Part shown: in pieces, positions 13,822 to 15,565 of the stretch
Layout: the number at the start of each line of letters is the position of its first letter
Position numbering within the stretch: position 1 is the stretch's first letter
Assembly (NCBI GenBank): GCA_007118045.1
Contig: SKTG01000260.1
Location: 1 to 15,565, forward strand
Reading direction: 5' to 3'
Length of the DNA stretch: 15,565 nt
From: Nitriliruptoraceae bacterium
GTDB taxonomy: Bacteria; Actinomycetota; Nitriliruptoria; Nitriliruptorales; Nitriliruptoraceae
Made by a program: the position numbers and the translations under genes
Notes under the pieces: generated by a model
Told to the model about the DNA's origin: nothing
Database searches by the model: none
The model's input: only the letters and a program-made list of their open reading frames with translations

Positions 13822-14442
13822 ATCGGTCGCGCCGCCACGCTCTGGGCCGCCAACGAGGACATCGCCACCGCCTGCCTCGAACATCGGTTCGTCCAGGGCA
13901 TCGCCAGCGGTCGGCTCGACCGGGCGTCGTTCGTCTTCTACATCGAACAGGACGCCTTCTTCCTCGACAGCTTCGCCCGCGGTTACGCGCTCGCCCTGGC
14001 GAAGGCACCGGACGCCGGGAGCATGACGTCGTTGCGTGCGTTGCTCGACGGGGTCTTCGAGGAACTGCGGCTCCACGAGGGCTACGCCAGGCGGTGGGGC
14101 GCCCGGCTGGACGCCGGGCCCTCCGACGCCACGCTGGCCTACACCGACTTCCTGCTCCGCGTGGCGTGGAGCGAGCCCGTGGGCCACGTCCTCGCCGCCA
14201 TGACCCCGTGCATGCGCCTGTACGCGCACCTCGGCCACGAACTCTCAGCCGACGCCGATCCGGCCGGTCCGTACCACGAGTGGGTCGAGGCGTACGCCGA
14301 TCCCGAGTTCCACGCGCTCGCCGATCGCATGGGTGCCCTGTTGGACGAGCACGACGACGGCAGCGACGTCGTCGCCTCGCACTACCGCACGGCGATGCGT
14401 CGCGAGCTGGCGTTCTTCGATCAGGCCGCGGTCACCGGCTGA
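13822..14442 (+). CDS. tenA: TenA/thiaminase II family protein with an apparent ATC start, 206 aa
   Basis: TenA proteins hydrolyse aminomethyl-hydroxymethylpyrimidine-type products of thiamin breakdown for salvage. The reading frame aligns with Bacillus TenA almost without gaps at the N-terminus: HRFVQGI (21-27), YIEQD (40-44, pyrimidine-binding Asp44 at the same number), Tyr107, TPCMRLY (128-134) with the nucleophile Cys130, YHEWVEAY (151-158) and a late Glu195. All catalytic positions of the Cys-type (TenA_C) subgroup are present. Yet an in-frame TAG lies at 13789-13791 and no ATG, GTG or TTG occurs before the internal ATG at 14023, which would delete 67 residues including Asp44. The ATC at 13822, 5 nt after AGGAG, puts residue 1 exactly where the family begins; the ATC at 13819 is the alternative. 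No other thiamin genes are nearby. It converges on soxR. Confidence 0.88.
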   Translation: MGRAATLWAANEDIATACLEHRFVQGIASGRLDRASFVFYIEQDAFFLDSFARGYALALAKAPDAGSMTSLRALLDGVFEELRLHEGYARRWGARLDAGPSDATLAYTDFLLRVAWSEPVGHVLAAMTPCMRLYAHLGHELSADADPAGPYHEWVEAYADPEFHALADRMGALLDEHDDGSDVVASHYRTAMRRELAFFDQAAVTG

Positions 14443-14468
14443 GCATGGGCGTCTCACCGGATCGAGCG

Positions 14469-14930
14469 TCAGGCCTCCTCGGCACGCAGCGGTTCGGGGA
14501 GGTGCCGTGCACCCGGCCCGCGCTCGGCCAGCCGGTCCCCCGGGTTGGCCAGCGCGCACGTGCGCAGCGAGAGGCAGCCGCACCCGATGCAGCCGTCCAG
14601 TCCGTCGCGCAGCGCCTCCAGCGCCTGGATCTCCGCATCGAGACGCTTCCGCCACGAACGCGACAGCCGCGTCCAGTCGGCTTTGGTCGGCGTTCGATCC
14701 TCCGGCAACGAACCGAGCGCCTCCCGTATCTCGTCGAGCGAGAGGCCGACGTGTCGTGCCGCGCGGATGAACGCCAGTCGCCGCAGGACGACCGGTTCGA
14801 AGCGGCGGTGGCCACCGGTGTTGCGCGTCGCCGCGATCAGCCCCTCGCGTTCGTAGTAGCGCAACGCTGAGGTGGCCATCCCGCTCCGCTCGGCCACCTG
14901 ACCCACGCTCATGAGATCACGCTCCCCCAC
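14469..14930 (-). CDS. soxR: SoxR-type redox-sensing MerR-family regulator, 153 aa
   Basis: A MerR-family activator: N-terminal winged helix (SVGQVAERSGMATSALRYYEREGLI, about 8-32, and NTGGHRRFE, about 37-45), a dimerisation coiled helix (about 82-112) and a [2Fe-2S] cluster loop CIGCGC-x5-C (Cys114, 117, 119, 125) followed by NPGDRL, as in E. coli SoxR. The cluster responds to redox-cycling compounds or superoxide/NO. The GTG at 14930 is chosen because AGGAGG (14937-14942) lies 6 nt upstream, giving a length almost equal to E. coli SoxR; an ATG at 14912 and a GTG at 14957 are alternatives. It is divergent from an SDR gene whose promoter has MerR-type geometry, so that gene is the likely target. 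It converges on tenA. Confidence 0.94.
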   Translation of the reverse strand: MGERDLMSVGQVAERSGMATSALRYYEREGLIAATRNTGGHRRFEPVVLRRLAFIRAARHVGLSLDEIREALGSLPEDRTPTKADWTRLSRSWRKRLDAEIQALEALRDGLDGCIGCGCLSLRTCALANPGDRLAERGPGARHLPEPLRAEEA

Positions 14931-15005
14931 CGACGTCCTCCTGTCGTGCGTCACCACCTCGGTCGGGGTGACGGGTCCTCCGCGTTCGGGTCCGGGTATC
15001 GGGTC

Positions 15006-15036
15006 TTGACTTGAAGCTTACTTCAGCTTCTACCGT
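15006..15036 (+). promoter_or_regulatory. MerR/SoxR-type promoter with a 19-bp spacer upstream of the SDR gene
   Basis: TTGACT (15006-15011) and TACCGT (15031-15036) are separated by exactly 19 bp, the overlong spacer that MerR-family activators correct by DNA distortion. The spacer holds a perfect dyad GAAGCT-N6-AGCTTC (15013-15018 and 15025-15030) centred on it, and an overlapping one, TGAAG-N4-CTTCA (15012-15025). With soxR divergent just upstream, this is very likely its operator. Transcription would start near 15043. Confidence 0.75.
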
Positions 15037-15086
15037 CGCTCCACCTCGTCCTTCGGGGACGGACACGACGACCCAGGAGCCCAACC

Positions 15087-15565
15087 ATGCCGACCGCAGT
15101 GCTGACCGGTGCCTCACGCGGCTTCGGTCTCGCGACCGCCCGTGCACTCGTCGAGCGCGGTTGGACCGTGATCGGCGACGCTCGCGACGGCGAAGCGCTG
15201 GCTTCGGCCGCGACGAGCGTGGCCGGTGGCGCCGGCGACCGCATGGTGGCCGTCCCCGGCGACGTCACGGACGCCGAACACCGTGGGCGGCTGGTGGCCG
15301 AGGTCGCATCCGCGGGGCGTCTCGATCTGTTGATCAACAACGCCAGCGTGCTCGGAGGTTCCCCACCACCTCGCCTGGAGCAACTCCAGCTCGAAGCCTT
15401 CCGGCACGTCCTGGAGGTGAACACCCTGGCGCCCACGGCGCTGCTTTCCGCCCTCGTGCCCGTACTCCGGTCGAGTGCCGGGGTGGCCGTCAACGTGACC
15501 TCGGACGTGGCCGTCGAGGCCGCGGCGGGGTGGGGGGCCTACGCGGCCAGCAAGGCCGCTCTGGA
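15087..15565 (+). CDS. Short-chain dehydrogenase/reductase, probable SoxR target (3' end beyond the window)
   Basis: The first 159 residues of a classical SDR: TGASRGFG (7-14, cofactor loop), DARDGEAL after strand 2, GDVTD (58-62), NNAS (84-87), catalytic Ser139 in VNVTSD, and YAASK (Tyr152, Lys156). The frame is open to the window end, so about 80-100 residues are missing. AGGAG (15075-15079) lies 7 nt before the ATG at 15087. The promoter upstream has the 19-bp spacer and dyad of a SoxR-activated promoter, and soxR is divergent. In Streptomyces, SoxR controls a few oxidoreductases and exporters induced by redox-active metabolites, so this enzyme may reduce a quinone or carbonyl compound. 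Substrate unknown. Confidence 0.9.
   Translation, partial: MPTAVLTGASRGFGLATARALVERGWTVIGDARDGEALASAATSVAGGAGDRMVAVPGDVTDAEHRGRLVAEVASAGRLDLLINNASVLGGSPPPRLEQLQLEAFRHVLEVNTLAPTALLSALVPVLRSSAGVAVNVTSDVAVEAAAGWGAYAASKAAL

Noticed and set aside
14023..14442. A 139-aa plus-strand gene starting at the ATG at 14023, that is, a truncated TenA.
   Set aside because: The same frame carries a full TenA N-terminus upstream, including Asp44, with a ribosome binding site and an ATC at the family's normal start position, so the longer gene is preferred over a truncation.

Overview
The window is very GC-rich, densely coding DNA with strong third-position G/C bias, many GTG starts (plus one TTG) and Asp/Glu-rich proteins. 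It carries an actinobacterial-type DapD, a DapC/DapE succinylase lysine pathway, a tandem-GNAT protein and leaderless-type promoters (TAnnnT about 7 nt before the start codon). This points to a chromosomal segment of an actinomycete-phylum bacterium (Actinomycetota), perhaps a deep-branching lineage such as the Nitriliruptoria/Euzebya group. The phylum is well supported; the class is a guess. I see no tRNA, rRNA, CRISPR array, insertion sequence or phage gene, and only the last gene is cut by the window edge.

Left part (1-4312): a small divergent cold-shock-domain protein, an unrecognised 267-aa protein on the minus strand, a tandem GNAT acetyltransferase, an acetamidase/formamidase-family protein and a short-chain dehydrogenase. 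The GNAT and amidase genes both look leaderless.

Middle (4340-13168): amino-acid and cell-envelope genes. serB (phosphoserine phosphatase) and tyrA (prephenate dehydrogenase) lie on the minus strand, and tyrA is divergent from dapC (N-succinyldiaminopimelate aminotransferase). Between dapC and dapD-dapE sit two minus-strand genes, a glycerophosphodiester phosphodiesterase and a DUF368/PopT-type undecaprenyl-phosphate translocase. dapC, dapD and dapE give three of the four steps from tetrahydrodipicolinate to meso-diaminopimelate, so peptidoglycan-precursor supply is interleaved with lipid-carrier recycling. A ComB-like (2-phosphosulfolactate phosphatase family) gene overlaps the end of dapE by 4 nt.

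Right part (13239-15565): a small USP-like protein, a TenA thiaminase II-family gene whose only reasonable start is ATC, and a SoxR-type [2Fe-2S] regulator. SoxR is divergent from a second short-chain dehydrogenase, which runs off the end. That promoter has the overlong 19-bp spacer and centred dyad expected of a MerR/SoxR-activated promoter.

The strongest items for follow-up are the ATC-initiated tenA, the SoxR-SDR redox module, the dapC-popT-GDPD-dapDE neighbourhood with the coupled ComB-like gene, and the repeats and hairpin in the tyrA/dapC divergent intergenic region. No wholly new multi-gene system is evident.
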